DNA of 64,000 bases from Campylobacter sputorum subsp. sputorum. GTDB lineage: Bacteria > Campylobacterota > Campylobacteria > Campylobacterales > Campylobacteraceae. Location of the stretch: assembly GCF_008245005.1 (NCBI RefSeq), contig NZ_CP043427.1:992001-1056000 (forward strand), written 5' to 3'. Positions 8,267 to 19,024 of the stretch are shown here, in pieces. Each line of letters begins with the position of its first letter. Within the stretch, counting starts at the first letter, position 1. Both the position numbers and the translations under genes were made by a program. Under the pieces are notes generated by a model. It did no database searches. It was not told the DNA's origin and was given only the letters and a program-made list of their open reading frames with translations.

Positions 8267-10463
8267 AGAAATTTTCAAAACACTGGATTTGCAAAATTAC
8301 ATTGAACATTTTAACTCATTTTTATCAAGACCAAAGCCACTTTTTTTACAAGGCGATAGTAAGCTTAATTACGAAAAGATACTAATCTTATCAAATAGCG
8401 AATTTAACGCACCTCCAAATGTAACAAATTTAGATGATGCTCTTTTAAGACTTACCAAACAAGCCACGCTTCATATAAGCGAAATTTATGAATTTGCAAA
8501 GATAATAGGATATTTTGAGTATCTAAAAAAACTCAAATTTGAACCAAAGCTTGATGAATGGCTACAAAAGATAGAAATACCTCAAAATTTAAAAGATTTG
8601 CCAGATAAATTTGATAAAAATGGCGAGTTTAAAGATGAATTAGATGAGAGATTTGCCAATCTAAAAGAAGCTTATAAAATCAAAAAAGAGCAGATAAACA
8701 GCGAACTTAAAAAACTAATTTACTCAAAAAGTTTAACGCCGTATCTTGTTGATACGCAAATTCACTACATAAATGATAGCGAAACACTTCTTTTAAGAGG
8801 TGGATTTAATCACGCTATTAAAGGTAGTGTTGTAGGAAGAAGTAGCGGCGGATTTTTTTATATTTTTCCAACAAATATAAGCAAGTTAAAAAACGAACAA
8901 AGCGAAATACTAGATAAAAAAGAAGAGATAATTTACGAACATTGTGTCAAAATTAGTTCTATTTTGCATAAAAATTATCTGTTTTTGAAATTTATAAATC
9001 AAACTTTCGATACTTTTGATGCTCTTAGCGCAAGAGCAATGATGGCAAAAAGCTATGATTTGAGCTTTGTTTTACCAGATAGCTCCAAAGATATTATTTT
9101 AAGCGAATTTGCACACCCTGCCCTAAAAAATCCAAAGCGAGTAAGCGTTGAGTTTTGCGGTAAAGTGCTACTAATCACAGGAGTAAATGCGGGCGGAAAA
9201 AGTATGCTCTTAAAATCCATTATAACAGCAAGCTTGCTTGCAAAATATCTTCTTCCTATGAGTATAAATAGTGATAAATCAAAAATAGGCACATTTAAAA
9301 ACTTTGATACAATCATCGAAGATCCACAAAATGTCAAAAATGATATATCTACATTTGCAGGCAGAATGCTTAAATTTTCTAAACTTTTTTCTCAAAAATC
9401 CATCCTCATAGGGGTTGATGAAATAGAGCTTGGAACAGATTTTGAAGAAGCCGCAAGTCTTTATAGCGTAATGATAAACAAACTTATGCAAAATGATATG
9501 AAAATGGTAATTACAACGCACCATAAACGCTTAGCAATGTTACTTAGTAAAAATAGCGATGTAGAGCTAGTTGCAGCACTATATGATGAAGAAAAACGCT
9601 CACCTAAATTTGAGTTTTTAAAAGGCGTTATAGGTAAAAGTTATGCATTTGAAACTGCGCTTCGCTACGGCATAAGTCAAAACTTAGTAAGTGAGGCTAA
9701 AAAAGCTTATGGCGAAGATAAGGAAAATTTAAATTTAGCCATTTCTCAAGCTATAAATACACAAAATGAACTTAAAGAAAAAATCATACAAAATGAGATA
9801 AAATCGCAAAAACTAGACAGACTTATATCAAATTTAAAAGACCAGCAAGAGAAAAATGATGAAATTTTACAAAATAAAATAAATAAACTTGAAATTGAGT
9901 ATTTTAAAGCTATAAATGAAGCCAAAAAAACTATAAATTTAAAAGATACAAAAGATAAACAAAGAAGCATAAACAGAGCAAATGATCTAAAAAAAGCCAT
10001 AGAGCTTCCAAAGCAGAGCAAAAGCGAACATAAATTTAGCATTGGAGATAGGGTAAAATATAACAATATCAAAGGCGAAATAATATCCATAAACAAAAAT
10101 GAAGTTACTATTTTAAGCGATGGCATAAAATTAAGAGTTTCGCTAAATTCCATAAAACCAAGCGGAAATCAAGCCAAAATGCAACAACCAAAGCTAAATT
10201 TAAACATACAAAAGCCAAAAAATGCAAGTATGATACTTGATTTACACGGACTTAGAGCTGAAGTTGCTTTACAAAAAGTTGATAAGTTTATTTCAGATAG
10301 TTTGCTTGTTGGTTTTGATGAAGTTGTTATAAAACACGGCATAGGCACTGGAAAACTAGCTTATGCTGTAAAAGAATTTTTAAAAGATCATCCAAGCGTA
10401 AAAGAGTTTTTTGATGCACCGCCAAATTTAGGTGGTTTTGGAGCAAAAATAGTAAGATTATAA
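8259..10463 (+). CDS. mutS2: Endonuclease MutS2
   Basis: This 734-residue MutS-family ATPase lacks the mismatch-recognition domain of MutS and ends in an Smr nuclease domain. The Walker A GVNAGGKS is near residues 307-314, Walker B is ILIGVDEIELGTD, and the MutS composite motif STFAGRM lies between them. A coiled-coil clamp follows (about residues 490-590). The Smr domain begins at LDLHGLRAEVAL and contains the KHGIGTGKL motif. In Helicobacter, MutS2 suppresses recombination; in other bacteria it also acts on stalled ribosomes. No frameshift is visible, and the gene overlaps the preceding one by 8 bp. Confidence 0.93.
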   Translation: MNEEIFKTLDLQNYIEHFNSFLSRPKPLFLQGDSKLNYEKILILSNSEFNAPPNVTNLDDALLRLTKQATLHISEIYEFAKIIGYFEYLKKLKFEPKLDEWLQKIEIPQNLKDLPDKFDKNGEFKDELDERFANLKEAYKIKKEQINSELKKLIYSKSLTPYLVDTQIHYINDSETLLLRGGFNHAIKGSVVGRSSGGFFYIFPTNISKLKNEQSEILDKKEEIIYEHCVKISSILHKNYLFLKFINQTFDTFDALSARAMMAKSYDLSFVLPDSSKDIILSEFAHPALKNPKRVSVEFCGKVLLITGVNAGGKSMLLKSIITASLLAKYLLPMSINSDKSKIGTFKNFDTIIEDPQNVKNDISTFAGRMLKFSKLFSQKSILIGVDEIELGTDFEEAASLYSVMINKLMQNDMKMVITTHHKRLAMLLSKNSDVELVAALYDEEKRSPKFEFLKGVIGKSYAFETALRYGISQNLVSEAKKAYGEDKENLNLAISQAINTQNELKEKIIQNEIKSQKLDRLISNLKDQQEKNDEILQNKINKLEIEYFKAINEAKKTINLKDTKDKQRSINRANDLKKAIELPKQSKSEHKFSIGDRVKYNNIKGEIISINKNEVTILSDGIKLRVSLNSIKPSGNQAKMQQPKLNLNIQKPKNASMILDLHGLRAEVALQKVDKFISDSLLVGFDEVVIKHGIGTGKLAYAVKEFLKDHPSVKEFFDAPPNLGGFGAKIVRL

Positions 10464-10486
10464 AATGCAAATTTACTTTAAAAAAG

Positions 10487-10492
10487 TATAAT
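10487..10492 (+). promoter_or_regulatory. -10 box upstream of the GGDEF/EAL gene
   Basis: TATAAT in an AT-rich run, 34 bases before the ATG at 10527. A TTTAGGG ribosome-binding site follows. Confidence 0.5.
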
Positions 10493-10526
10493 ATTACTAA
10501 TACAATAATAATTTAGGGTTTAAATA

Positions 10527-12477
10527 ATGCAACATGAAAACATATATAATTTAAAAACAAAAACTATTAAGCGAAAATTTATAGAAATACTCATTATACT
10601 ATTTATTTTTATAATCCCGATAAATATTTTATTTTTCTTATCCAAATACTATTTAGACGATGATTTTAAAACAGAAGCCAGTTTTTTAGATTTAAAAGAA
10701 ACTATAGATAAAATAGAATTTAATTTAAAAAAATATGATAATCCTTTGGAATTTGATTTTGATAAATATGCACAAAATAACTCTAAATCTTTATGGGTAA
10801 TTGGCTCTAAAAATTCACAAGAGCCTATCATATACTATAGTTCCAGATATCCTGAATTAAAAAATACAACCCTATCTAGCAGTAAATACACATTAATTGG
10901 CTTAGATGAATACAATGCTGCTATAAAAGAAAATGAAATTTATAAATTTCAAGATATATCAAAATATATAAAAAAAATAGTCTATTTCAAAAAAATCAGT
11001 AGTGATTTGGTTATAGGATTTGATATAGTGAATATGTTAGAGGGTAATATTGCAAAAAAACATAATTTCAAATATTGGATCATAGATAGCATAAAATCAA
11101 ATCTTATTATTAGTCTAATAATGCTAACAATATCTATATTAACCATATATTTACTATATAAATTTTATCTAAGCTTTATAATAAAAATGCAAAATGAAGT
11201 AAACAAAAAAAAATATAGAGCTAAATAATAAAAACAAAGAATTAGAACAAAAACTTTATGTAGATTCCCTAACCGGTCTTTCAAATAAAACAGCTATATA
11301 TAGGGACCTAAAAGATATGCAAATGCCAAAAATTATAGTTATAGATATTGATGATTTTAAGATAATGAATGATTATTTTGGAAAAACGGTATGCGATGAA
11401 CTTTTAAAAGAGTTATCAAAAATTCTAAAAGATTTTTCAAAACAATACAACCTAAAACTATATAGACTTACAGGCGATCAGTTTGCGCTTTTAGAAGATT
11501 TGCCATTTGACATAGAAAAATATGAAAATATTGCACAAGATTTGATTGCAAAACTAAAAGGCAAAATTTTTAATATAACCACTTCTAAAAATACCCTAGA
11601 TTATTCAGTAGAGCTACATATAACCATGGGACTAGCTCTTGAGTCTGAAAATACATTAGCCAAAGCATTTACAGCTTTAAAAATGGCAAAAAATCTTAAC
11701 AAAGACTATGTTTGCTACTTTAAGCAAATAGATCAAATAATAGATTTTAAAACAAGTATTTCAAAATCATATATAATAAATAAAGCCATATATAATAATG
11801 AAGTAATGCCATATTTTCAACCAATTTTCGATAAAAACAAAAATATTATAAAATATGAATCTTTAGTAAGAATTGTTAATGATACAGAGGGCATCATAAG
11901 TCCTGCTGTTTTTTTAGAAATTTCCAAAAAAACAAAAAGATATGCTGAGATAGAAATGATACTTATAGATAAAACATTTCAAACTCTCAAAAAACATCCA
12001 AATACAATAATATCTTTAAACATATCAAAAACAGATATGATAGATGGAGTTATAAGTTCTTTTATAATAGAAAAACTTAGCGAATATGACATAGGAAATA
12101 GAGTTGTTTTTGAAATACTAGAAGATGAAAATATAGAAAATATAGTAAGAATTGAAAATTTTATTAAAAGAGTAAAAAGAATGGGTGCTAAAATAGCAAT
12201 AGATGACTTTGGAAGCGGATATAGCAATTTTGCTTATTTGTTAAAATTAATGCCAGATTATTTAAAAATAGATGGTTCAATAATAAAAGATATAGATAAA
12301 GATAGAAACTCATATGTCATAACAAGAGCAATTGTTGCATTTGCGAAAGATTTAAAAATAAAAACAATAGCAGAGTTTGTGAAATCAAAAGAGGTTTTTG
12401 ATATATGTGTGGATCTTGACATAGATGAATTTCAAGGCTACTATTTAGGTGAGCCCAAAAAAGATTTAATATCTTGA
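10527..12477 (+). pseudogene. Membrane GGDEF/EAL cyclic-di-GMP protein, frameshifted at an A9 tract
   Basis: Two consecutive frames form one gene. The first (10527-11228) codes a sensor with two membrane segments (near residues 18-38 and 190-212) around a periplasmic loop. It stops just after an A9 tract at 11205-11213. Removing one A restores the frame through NIELNNKNKELEQ into YVDSLTGLSNK of a GGDEF domain and on to 12477. The GGDEF signature is degenerate (LTGDQF), so cyclase activity is unlikely. The EAL domain keeps the expected residues (YESLVR, LNIS, FEILED, IDDFGSGYS, LKIDG, AEF, FQGYYLGEP), so c-di-GMP phosphodiesterase activity is plausible when in frame. Slippage at A9 could switch the protein on and off; a sequencing error is the alternative. 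Confidence 0.85.
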
Positions 12478-13070
12478 TTAATTTTTTATTTCAAGGAATC
12501 CTACTAGGATATGGAGCTGCCGTTCCAATAGGTCCAGTAAATATTTTAATAATGTCTTATGCCATAAAATCTTACTCTTATGCACTTTTGTTTGGAATGG
12601 GTGCTATGTTTGCCGATGTTTTTTATTTACTTCTTTTAAATTATGGTGTTTTAAATTTCTTAAATACACCAATCATACTAAAATCTTTAAGTATATTTGG
12701 AGCGATTTTTTTATTTTACATATCTTATGCAATCATAAAAAACGCAAAGCAAAGTATATCTTTTAAAAATATCAAATTTAAATCAAAGCCAAAAACTTTT
12801 TTAAAAGGCTTTTTACTAACTATAAGCAATCCTTATACGATAGGCTTTTGGCTAAGCATAGCAACTATCAGTAGTGATAAATCAGCAAATGTAGCGCTTA
12901 TTTGTGGTTTAATTATGGCTATATTTTCTTGGATTTCACTAATGCCACTATTTGTTTATAAAAACAGAAAATTTATAAGTGATAGCATGGCAAGTAAATT
13001 ATCTTATATAGCTGCAATTATTTTAATAGGATTTGCTTTTATGTTAATTTATAAAAATTTTATTATTTAA
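12474..13070 (+). CDS. LysE/RhtB-family transporter
   Basis: This 198-residue protein has about six hydrophobic segments and the N-terminal GYGAAVPIGPVNILI that marks the LysE/RhtB exporters (normally A/G-x-PGP-N). The KGFLLTISNPYTIGFW segment matches the second conserved block. The family exports amino acids or related small molecules; the substrate here is unknown. I take the TTG at 12474 as the start because it overlaps the preceding stop (TTGA) and gives a full-length first helix. The next ATG, at about 12552, would remove the family motif. Confidence 0.8.
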   Translation: MINFLFQGILLGYGAAVPIGPVNILIMSYAIKSYSYALLFGMGAMFADVFYLLLLNYGVLNFLNTPIILKSLSIFGAIFLFYISYAIIKNAKQSISFKNIKFKSKPKTFLKGFLLTISNPYTIGFWLSIATISSDKSANVALICGLIMAIFSWISLMPLFVYKNRKFISDSMASKLSYIAAIILIGFAFMLIYKNFII

Positions 13071-13093
13071 AAAACATATATTATTAATAATGA

Positions 13094-13099
13094 TATAAT
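13094..13099 (+). promoter_or_regulatory. -10 box of ridA
   Basis: TATAAT, preceded by TGA (close to an extended -10), 27 bases before the ridA ATG. A TTTTAGGAG ribosome-binding site follows. Confidence 0.55.
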
Positions 13100-13125
13100 T
13101 TACAAATTTTATTTTAGGAGAAAAT

Positions 13126-13500
13126 ATGAAAAAAATTTCAACAAAAAATGCACCTGAGGCAATCGGCCCATATTCGCAAGCAGTTATCTCAAATGGTTTT
13201 ATATTTGGCTCTGGACAAATTCCTCTTACAAAAGATGGCGAACTTTTAAGTGATGATGTAGTTAATCAAACTCATCAAGTTATGAAAAATATATCCTGTG
13301 TTTTACAAGAAGCTGGTTCATCATTAGACAATATAGTAAAAACTACAATTTTTTTAAAAAATATAAGTGATTTTGCAAAAGTAAATGAAATTTATGCAAG
13401 CTATTTTAAAGGCGAAATAAAACCCGCAAGAAGCACTGTTGGCATAGCAAATTTACCAAAAGATGTTCTAGTAGAGATAGAATATATAGCCCAAATTTAA
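13126..13500 (+). CDS. ridA: RidA-family reactive imine/enamine deaminase
   Basis: This is a 124-residue protein of the usual RidA (YjgF) length. It has the conserved AIGPYSQAV near the N-terminus, FGSGQIPL, and the C-terminal PARSTVGIANLP with the active-site arginine, followed by VEIEYIA. RidA hydrolyses reactive 2-aminoacrylate and related imines released by pyridoxal-phosphate enzymes, protecting them from damage. It has its own promoter and ends at a strong hairpin shared with pnp. Confidence 0.93.
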   Translation: MKKISTKNAPEAIGPYSQAVISNGFIFGSGQIPLTKDGELLSDDVVNQTHQVMKNISCVLQEAGSSLDNIVKTTIFLKNISDFAKVNEIYASYFKGEIKPARSTVGIANLPKDVLVEIEYIAQI

Positions 13501-13509
13501 ATTATACAA

Positions 13510-13535
13510 ACAGAAAAGAGTTAATTCTTTTCTGT
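13510..13535. terminator. Bidirectional terminator between ridA and pnp
   Basis: A perfect 10-bp stem (ACAGAAAAGA / TCTTTTCTGT) with a GTTAAT loop lies between the convergent ends of ridA (13500) and pnp (13546). Confidence 0.75.
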
Positions 13536-13545
13536 CTTATGTAAT

Positions 13546-15708
13546 TTACTCAGCTAAATCAAGAGAGATTTTGCTACCTTTTTGTTCGTCTACTTTTACT
13601 CTTATCTTATCTCCAACATTAAGCGGGTTTTTTATTTTTGATATATGTAAAAGTCCATCAACATTATCCCTTAAAGAGATAAATGCACCAAAATCTAAAA
13701 TATTTTTAACTTCCCCATCAAACTCTTCCCCTATTTCAAATTTGATAGTCTCTTTTTTGTGTTGAGAATTTTGTCTTCTTTTTTGATTTTTATCTTTAGA
13801 AACTATTTCTATTATATAATCTTTTGCGGCATCTACGTTTTTCTTAACATCTCCAGCTATCTTAACTTCGCCTTTTTCTCTATCTAAATCAACGCTAACT
13901 GCAAATTTTTCTATAATCTCTTTTATAGTTTTTCCAGCTTGACCTATAATATCTACAATTTTGCTTGGATCTATGCTAAAAAGTTCAAATTTAGGCAAAA
14001 TATCTTCATTTACAACAATCTGATCATTTGCATTTTCCATTAAATTTAAGATATGTTCCCTGCCCTCTTTTGCTTGATAAAGAGCCTGTCTTAATACATC
14101 TAAACTAATACCGCCAAGCTTTATATCCATCTGCAAAGCGGTTATCCCATCAATCGATCCTGCAACTTTAAAATCCATATCGCCATCATGATCTTCAAGT
14201 CCCATTATATCAGTTAAAATAGCGTATTTATCGTCCTCAAATACAAGACCCATAGCAACACCGGCAACTAATTTTATAGTATCAACACCAGCTGCTCTCA
14301 TACAAAGAGATCCGCCGCAAACACTAGCCATAGAGCTAGAGCCATTACTTTCTAAAATTTCACTTACAACTCTTATTGTATATGGAGAAGTTTCTTGTAT
14401 GCTAGGAGCTAATGCTCTTTTAGCTAAATTTCCATGCCCCAATTCTCTTCTTCCAGGGCTTCTTAATGGACTTGCTTCGCCAACACAAAATCCAGGAAAA
14501 TTATAATTAAACATAAATCTCTCGGCAACAGCCCCTTTTTGAGTAAGTATTTCACTCATCTGGGCATCGCTATCTGAACCAAGCGTAGCTACAACAAGAG
14601 CTTGAGTTTGACCTCTTGTAAAAAGACAGCTTCCATGTGCATTAGGAAGTATGTTGGTTTCTATGCTAATAGGTCTAACATCTTTTAATCCCCTGCCATC
14701 GGCTCTTTTATGCTCATTTATAATCTGATCTCTTATGATTTTTCTTTTGTATTTACCAAGAAAATTTTGTATAACTTTAAGATCCCAGCCCTCATTTACA
14801 GCAGTTTCATCTTCTGATATAGTTTTTGCTATTGCATCAAGCTCACTAGCTCTTTCGCTTTTAGCCATTTTATTTATGGCATCTTTTACATCATTTTTAT
14901 AAAATTCATCTATATAAACAGCTATACTTTCATTTTCTATCTCTGGTTTTAAATCAAGATTTGCATCTTCTTTTTTTAAATTTAAAAAAGCCTCTTCATA
15001 AGCATTACTGCCTTTTAGTATGGCAGCTCTTGCAAACTCAATTGCCTCAACCATTCTATCTTCACTAAATTCATTCATATTTTGATTTATAACAAGATCA
15101 GATAAATCTTTTGATAAATTATTGTTATCGCCAATTGTTGGTAAGCTTCTCATCTCTATCATTAAAAGTTCATCTTTTAATCCAGCTACATACAAATCCA
15201 AAGTAGAATTATTAAGATCGCTATTGCTAGGATTTATCACAAATTTATCATCTATGCAACCAACCCTAACGCCACAAACTGGCATTGAAACAGGTATATC
15301 GCTTAAATAAAGTGCGATACTAGCAGCATTTAAGCTCACAACTTGCAAATCAACTTCAGGATCTGCTGAAAGAACATAAACTACAATTTGCGTAGGATAA
15401 GCATAACCTTTTGGAAAAAGCGGTCTTAAACTTCTATCTATTATCCTAGATGTTAATATTTCAAAATCACCAGGTTTTGTCTCTCTTTTTACATATCCGC
15501 CAGGAATTCGCCCAGCTGCGTATTGTTTTTCTATATATTGCACAGTTAAAGGCAAAAAATCATCTTCAACTTGTGAATCTTCTCTAGCAACAGTAGCTAG
15601 TATAACCGTGTTTTTTACTCTCATTAAAACAGCACCGGCTGCTTGCTTTGCAACTTTATCTACATCAAAAATTTCATTTTGATTATTTATTTCTATTTTA
15701 ACTTGCAC
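13546..15708 (-). CDS. pnp: Polyribonucleotide nucleotidyltransferase (PNPase)
   Basis: PNPase is a trimeric 3'-5' phosphorolytic exonuclease that degrades mRNA. The 720 residues are organised in the usual way: two RNase PH-like halves, the second with [27 protein letters not shown] and [20 protein letters not shown] domain (about residues 560-620, [15 protein letters not shown]) and a C-terminal S1 domain ([15 protein letters not shown]) follow. It is the last gene of an overlapping set, overlapping the PRTase-like gene by 11 bp, and ends at the hairpin shared with ridA. Confidence 0.96.
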   Translation of the reverse strand: MQVKIEINNQNEIFDVDKVAKQAAGAVLMRVKNTVILATVAREDSQVEDDFLPLTVQYIEKQYAAGRIPGGYVKRETKPGDFEILTSRIIDRSLRPLFPKGYAYPTQIVVYVLSADPEVDLQVVSLNAASIALYLSDIPVSMPVCGVRVGCIDDKFVINPSNSDLNNSTLDLYVAGLKDELLMIEMRSLPTIGDNNNLSKDLSDLVINQNMNEFSEDRMVEAIEFARAAILKGSNAYEEAFLNLKKEDANLDLKPEIENESIAVYIDEFYKNDVKDAINKMAKSERASELDAIAKTISEDETAVNEGWDLKVIQNFLGKYKRKIIRDQIINEHKRADGRGLKDVRPISIETNILPNAHGSCLFTRGQTQALVVATLGSDSDAQMSEILTQKGAVAERFMFNYNFPGFCVGEASPLRSPGRRELGHGNLAKRALAPSIQETSPYTIRVVSEILESNGSSSMASVCGGSLCMRAAGVDTIKLVAGVAMGLVFEDDKYAILTDIMGLEDHDGDMDFKVAGSIDGITALQMDIKLGGISLDVLRQALYQAKEGREHILNLMENANDQIVVNEDILPKFELFSIDPSKIVDIIGQAGKTIKEIIEKFAVSVDLDREKGEVKIAGDVKKNVDAAKDYIIEIVSKDKNQKRRQNSQHKKETIKFEIGEEFDGEVKNILDFGAFISLRDNVDGLLHISKIKNPLNVGDKIRVKVDEQKGSKISLDLAE

Positions 15709-16393
15709 TCTTATCTCCTTTTTGAAGTGGCAAATAATATGGACTTTCTTCTAGTATAGAAACTATAATTTCTGGACTTGAAATAATTTTATTTTTATAA
15801 TAAAAATCCACACTAACAAAATTAGCAATTTTATGAACGGCATAAACCTTATCCACTAAAACATTTAGCTCATCGGCGATATCAGTTGAAATAAGAGGTG
15901 TAAGATAAGTTATAGATTTTACTCCTTCATTTAACAAAGTTTTTACACAAATTTCAGCAGTAAGTCCAGTTTCGCAACCTTCGTCAATAAGCAAAATGTT
16001 TTTATTTGCTAATTCACCTAATAAATTTCCTTTTCTAAATTTATAAACATTTTTTAAAATTTTTTCTTCGTATTTCCTATGTGCCTCCCCAAAAACATAA
16101 CCAAGCGTTATGCCAAAAGATTTTATCAAATTTTCATGCAAAACTATCTCTTGTGTTTCACTTACCATACCTATCGCACATTCGCTATTATATGGTGCAT
16201 AAATGGATTCGCAAAACATAATCTCATAACTTACTTTAAGCTCTTTTGCGACAATATCTGCAACTATAACAGACTCTAGTGATGAACAAACCATCAAATA
16301 ATCATTAAAAACCAAATCACTTGGCAAAATTTCTATGATTTTTTTTGCCGCTTCAATTTGATTTTCAAATTGAAGCTCTTCTAAAGCAATCAT
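15698..16393 (-). CDS. Phosphoribosyltransferase-like protein
   Basis: This 231-residue protein carries a PRPP-binding-type loop, [17 protein letters not shown], resembling the D-E/D-x-x-x-TG-x-T motif of type I phosphoribosyltransferases. The earlier segment [21 protein letters not shown] fits the Rossmann-like core. In its loop the first acidic position is present (IDEGCETG). I cannot name the substrate, and no standard purine PRTase matches well. It overlaps lptD upstream (4 bp) and pnp downstream (11 bp), so it is co-expressed with both. Confidence 0.7.
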   Translation of the reverse strand: MIALEELQFENQIEAAKKIIEILPSDLVFNDYLMVCSSLESVIVADIVAKELKVSYEIMFCESIYAPYNSECAIGMVSETQEIVLHENLIKSFGITLGYVFGEAHRKYEEKILKNVYKFRKGNLLGELANKNILLIDEGCETGLTAEICVKTLLNEGVKSITYLTPLISTDIADELNVLVDKVYAVHKIANFVSVDFYYKNKIISSPEIIVSILEESPYYLPLQKGDKSAS

Positions 16394-18582
16394 TGATTGC
16401 CACTATACTGCGTTGTAGAATAATCATAACCAACGCTACCAATTGGATAAAAATCAAAATACAAATACACAGCCTTTTTCTTCTCCATTCCTGGACCTGC
16501 ACTTGTAAACTCAGGCTCTAAATCTTCTTTAAATTTAATAGTATATCCCCAGCATTTTCTTCTATAGTTTAACCCAGCACTCCATGTTTTTGTATAGTCA
16601 TTTTCAAAATCATATCCAAAGCTACCAAAAACAGAATAATATCTATTTATATTAACTAAGCCAGTTGCACCAAAATACTCTTCTTTATCATATTTCTGAG
16701 TATTTTTACGCTTTCCTTTATTTTCATAGTTATGCCAAAGTCCTAGTGATACGATAGAGTGTGAATAATTAATCGTGCTTTGTATTTTTTCAAATATATC
16801 TTCATTAAAATCATATTCAAATTTATTGTGCAGCGATAAATTTGAATAAGGGAAAATAGATACACGATGCTTTAAATTTAGATATTTATCTTTATCTATA
16901 TTATAACCGCTCTCAACGCTATGTCTTAGCACTTTTCTGCCATCTTTGTTGTAAAAATACTGAACCATACTAGCAGATGAAGTTTCATCTAAATACTTTT
17001 CATCCATGCTAGTTACAAAATTATCTTCTAAATATCTATTAAACAGATTAATATTTGATAAATCGCCATATCCATTATATATTTTTTTATCTATACCATT
17101 TTTTTCATACCCTGGAATTACATAATCAATTGCAAAATTTATAGTATGAAAAAAGTTACTATAAGCTTTGGAAAGCTCTGTAGATAAAGCAAATTGAGTG
17201 TATGTGTTTATATAATCATTATCTTTTACATCTTCAAGCTGATTATCTATGATAGTTTTGTTTTTTGAGTAATTAACCTTTGTGGTGTATAAATTTTCTT
17301 TAACTACAAATTTCAAATACTCATCCATCAAATCTGTGCTCCAAGTTACTGGCAGATTAAACTCAACTTGATTTGCAGTTGTTCCTATATCTCTATCATA
17401 TCTATGATACATCAAATCAGCAGAATAAAGAAGTTTTGGAATAAAAAGCGAATCTACAAATTTATGATATTGTATGGTAGGAAGTTCTTGAACTGTTTTG
17501 TCATTATTTCCTTTTGATGCTAGTTCATATAAATCCACATAATATCTACCATAAAGACCTATATAGTGATTATCTTTAGAAAGAAAATAATTTAATCTAG
17601 AAGTTACCAAAGAATCATCATAGTCGTTATCGGACCCTGTATTTTGAAGTTTTAGATACTCAACATCTCTTAAAGAAGTATAATCTATCCAAAGTCCCTC
17701 TTTATAGCTATCATCTAGCAAATATTTTGCTAATTTATCCCTTTCATACTTTAACTCAAAACCTTTATGAGAATCGTTTTTTAGATTTTGCTCTTCTTGA
17801 TAAGATTTCTTTTCTTTAAAAATACCGGTTGTAATACTTCCTCTTGAATCCATAGAATCAACAAATCTAAATGTTCCATAAATTCCAGAACCTCTATTTG
17901 TTCTAATCTGGGGATCTAACTCTAAATCCCATCTATCTTGCGGTGCGAAATATATAGGTTGTCTATAAAACAATCCTTCTTTTTGCTTATACCCCACACT
18001 TGGGATCAAAAGTCCAGTTCTTCTAGTTTTATCTGTTGGAAATCCAAAATACGGCAGATAAAAAATAGGAACACTTCCTATGTAAAATCTAGGGTTAAAA
18101 AGATGTAAATACTTACTTTCTTTGTTCATCATACCGCTTGTAAATTTAATAGACCAATCAGGATCATTAACATTACAACTTGATACAACAGAACCGCTTG
18201 TGTTATAATATTCTTTATCATCACAAGCATTATCGCTTTGTATCCAAACTTCATTTTGCTTATTCATCATAAAAGAAGCATCCGAAGTTATGTTATTATT
18301 TTCTAAATAAAGTTTTGTGTAAGATGACCTGCTAATATAGCCATCTTTTGTCATAAAATTTACATTACCAAAAAGCTCTATACTGGAATTATCGTCATCG
18401 TGATACATAGCTTTATCGGCAGTAGCAAGATAACTTTGCGAGAAAACCAAAACATTACCATTTGCTATAGTTGTATTTCCTTCTTTGGTTACTTCATCTG
18501 CTAAAAGTTCCATATTTTCAATTTTACAATACGAAATCGTAGAAAGCACGCAAAGAAAAAAAATAATCTTTTTAATACGCAT
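16390..18582 (-). CDS. lptD: LPS-assembly outer membrane protein LptD
   Basis: LptD is the outer-membrane beta-barrel that, with lipoprotein LptE, places lipooligosaccharide on the cell surface. The 730-residue protein has a signal peptide (about residues 1-19, ending near SYCK). A periplasmic OstA/LptA-like jelly-roll domain follows (ENMELLADEVTKEGNTTIAN, with repeats of the YLENNNITSDASF type). The long C-terminal barrel carries the conserved GSVPIFYLPYFGFPTDKTRRTG-like entry segment. Two cysteines lie in the N-domain (NACDD, SSCNV) and one near the C-terminus (RRKCWGY), where the family forms disulfides. It overlaps the RDD gene by 11 bp and the PRTase-like gene by 4 bp. Confidence 0.93.
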   Translation of the reverse strand: MRIKKIIFFLCVLSTISYCKIENMELLADEVTKEGNTTIANGNVLVFSQSYLATADKAMYHDDDNSSIELFGNVNFMTKDGYISRSSYTKLYLENNNITSDASFMMNKQNEVWIQSDNACDDKEYYNTSGSVVSSCNVNDPDWSIKFTSGMMNKESKYLHLFNPRFYIGSVPIFYLPYFGFPTDKTRRTGLLIPSVGYKQKEGLFYRQPIYFAPQDRWDLELDPQIRTNRGSGIYGTFRFVDSMDSRGSITTGIFKEKKSYQEEQNLKNDSHKGFELKYERDKLAKYLLDDSYKEGLWIDYTSLRDVEYLKLQNTGSDNDYDDSLVTSRLNYFLSKDNHYIGLYGRYYVDLYELASKGNNDKTVQELPTIQYHKFVDSLFIPKLLYSADLMYHRYDRDIGTTANQVEFNLPVTWSTDLMDEYLKFVVKENLYTTKVNYSKNKTIIDNQLEDVKDNDYINTYTQFALSTELSKAYSNFFHTINFAIDYVIPGYEKNGIDKKIYNGYGDLSNINLFNRYLEDNFVTSMDEKYLDETSSASMVQYFYNKDGRKVLRHSVESGYNIDKDKYLNLKHRVSIFPYSNLSLHNKFEYDFNEDIFEKIQSTINYSHSIVSLGLWHNYENKGKRKNTQKYDKEEYFGATGLVNINRYYSVFGSFGYDFENDYTKTWSAGLNYRRKCWGYTIKFKEDLEPEFTSAGPGMEKKKAVYLYFDFYPIGSVGYDYSTTQYSGNQ

Positions 18583-19024
18583 TTATCACCACTGTTTTTG
18601 CAATTTTATCATGCCAAGTTTGTCTTAGTTCATTTCCCAAGGCCCAAACAAACCCTAAGTATAAAAAACTCTCACTGACTATTCTAAAAATCGCTCTTAA
18701 AATAGCTGCGCTTAATTTTGGCTTTGAAAGCATAACAACATCAATGCATACTATTTTACAAATTATTTTACCTATAGTTGCACCATAATACCATATGAAA
18801 AATGACTGATAAACCACTTTTAAAAGCACAAGCTGAAGACTCATGGATGAAACCATCTCCAATGTTTGTTCAAAATCATTACTTACAGTAAAAGAATCCC
18901 AATAAATTATTACAAAAAGCAAACTAAGTAAAACTTCATCAATGGCATAAGATAAAAATCTTTTGTTCATCGGTGCTATATCAATGCCCTCTGTATTTAG
19001 TTTTTTTAATACATCATCACTCAT
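18572..19024 (-). CDS. RDD-family membrane protein
   Basis: This 150-residue protein has three predicted membrane segments and the features of RDD proteins: [15 protein letters not shown] (arginine then aspartate in the first helix) and the [11 protein letters not shown] ending with its conserved aspartate. The function of this family is poorly known; some members are Na+/H+ antiporters. It overlaps purD by 4 bp and lptD by 11 bp, so it is part of the same transcript. Confidence 0.85.
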   Translation of the reverse strand: MSDDVLKKLNTEGIDIAPMNKRFLSYAIDEVLLSLLFVIIYWDSFTVSNDFEQTLEMVSSMSLQLVLLKVVYQSFFIWYYGATIGKIICKIVCIDVVMLSKPKLSAAILRAIFRIVSESFLYLGFVWALGNELRQTWHDKIAKTVVINAY

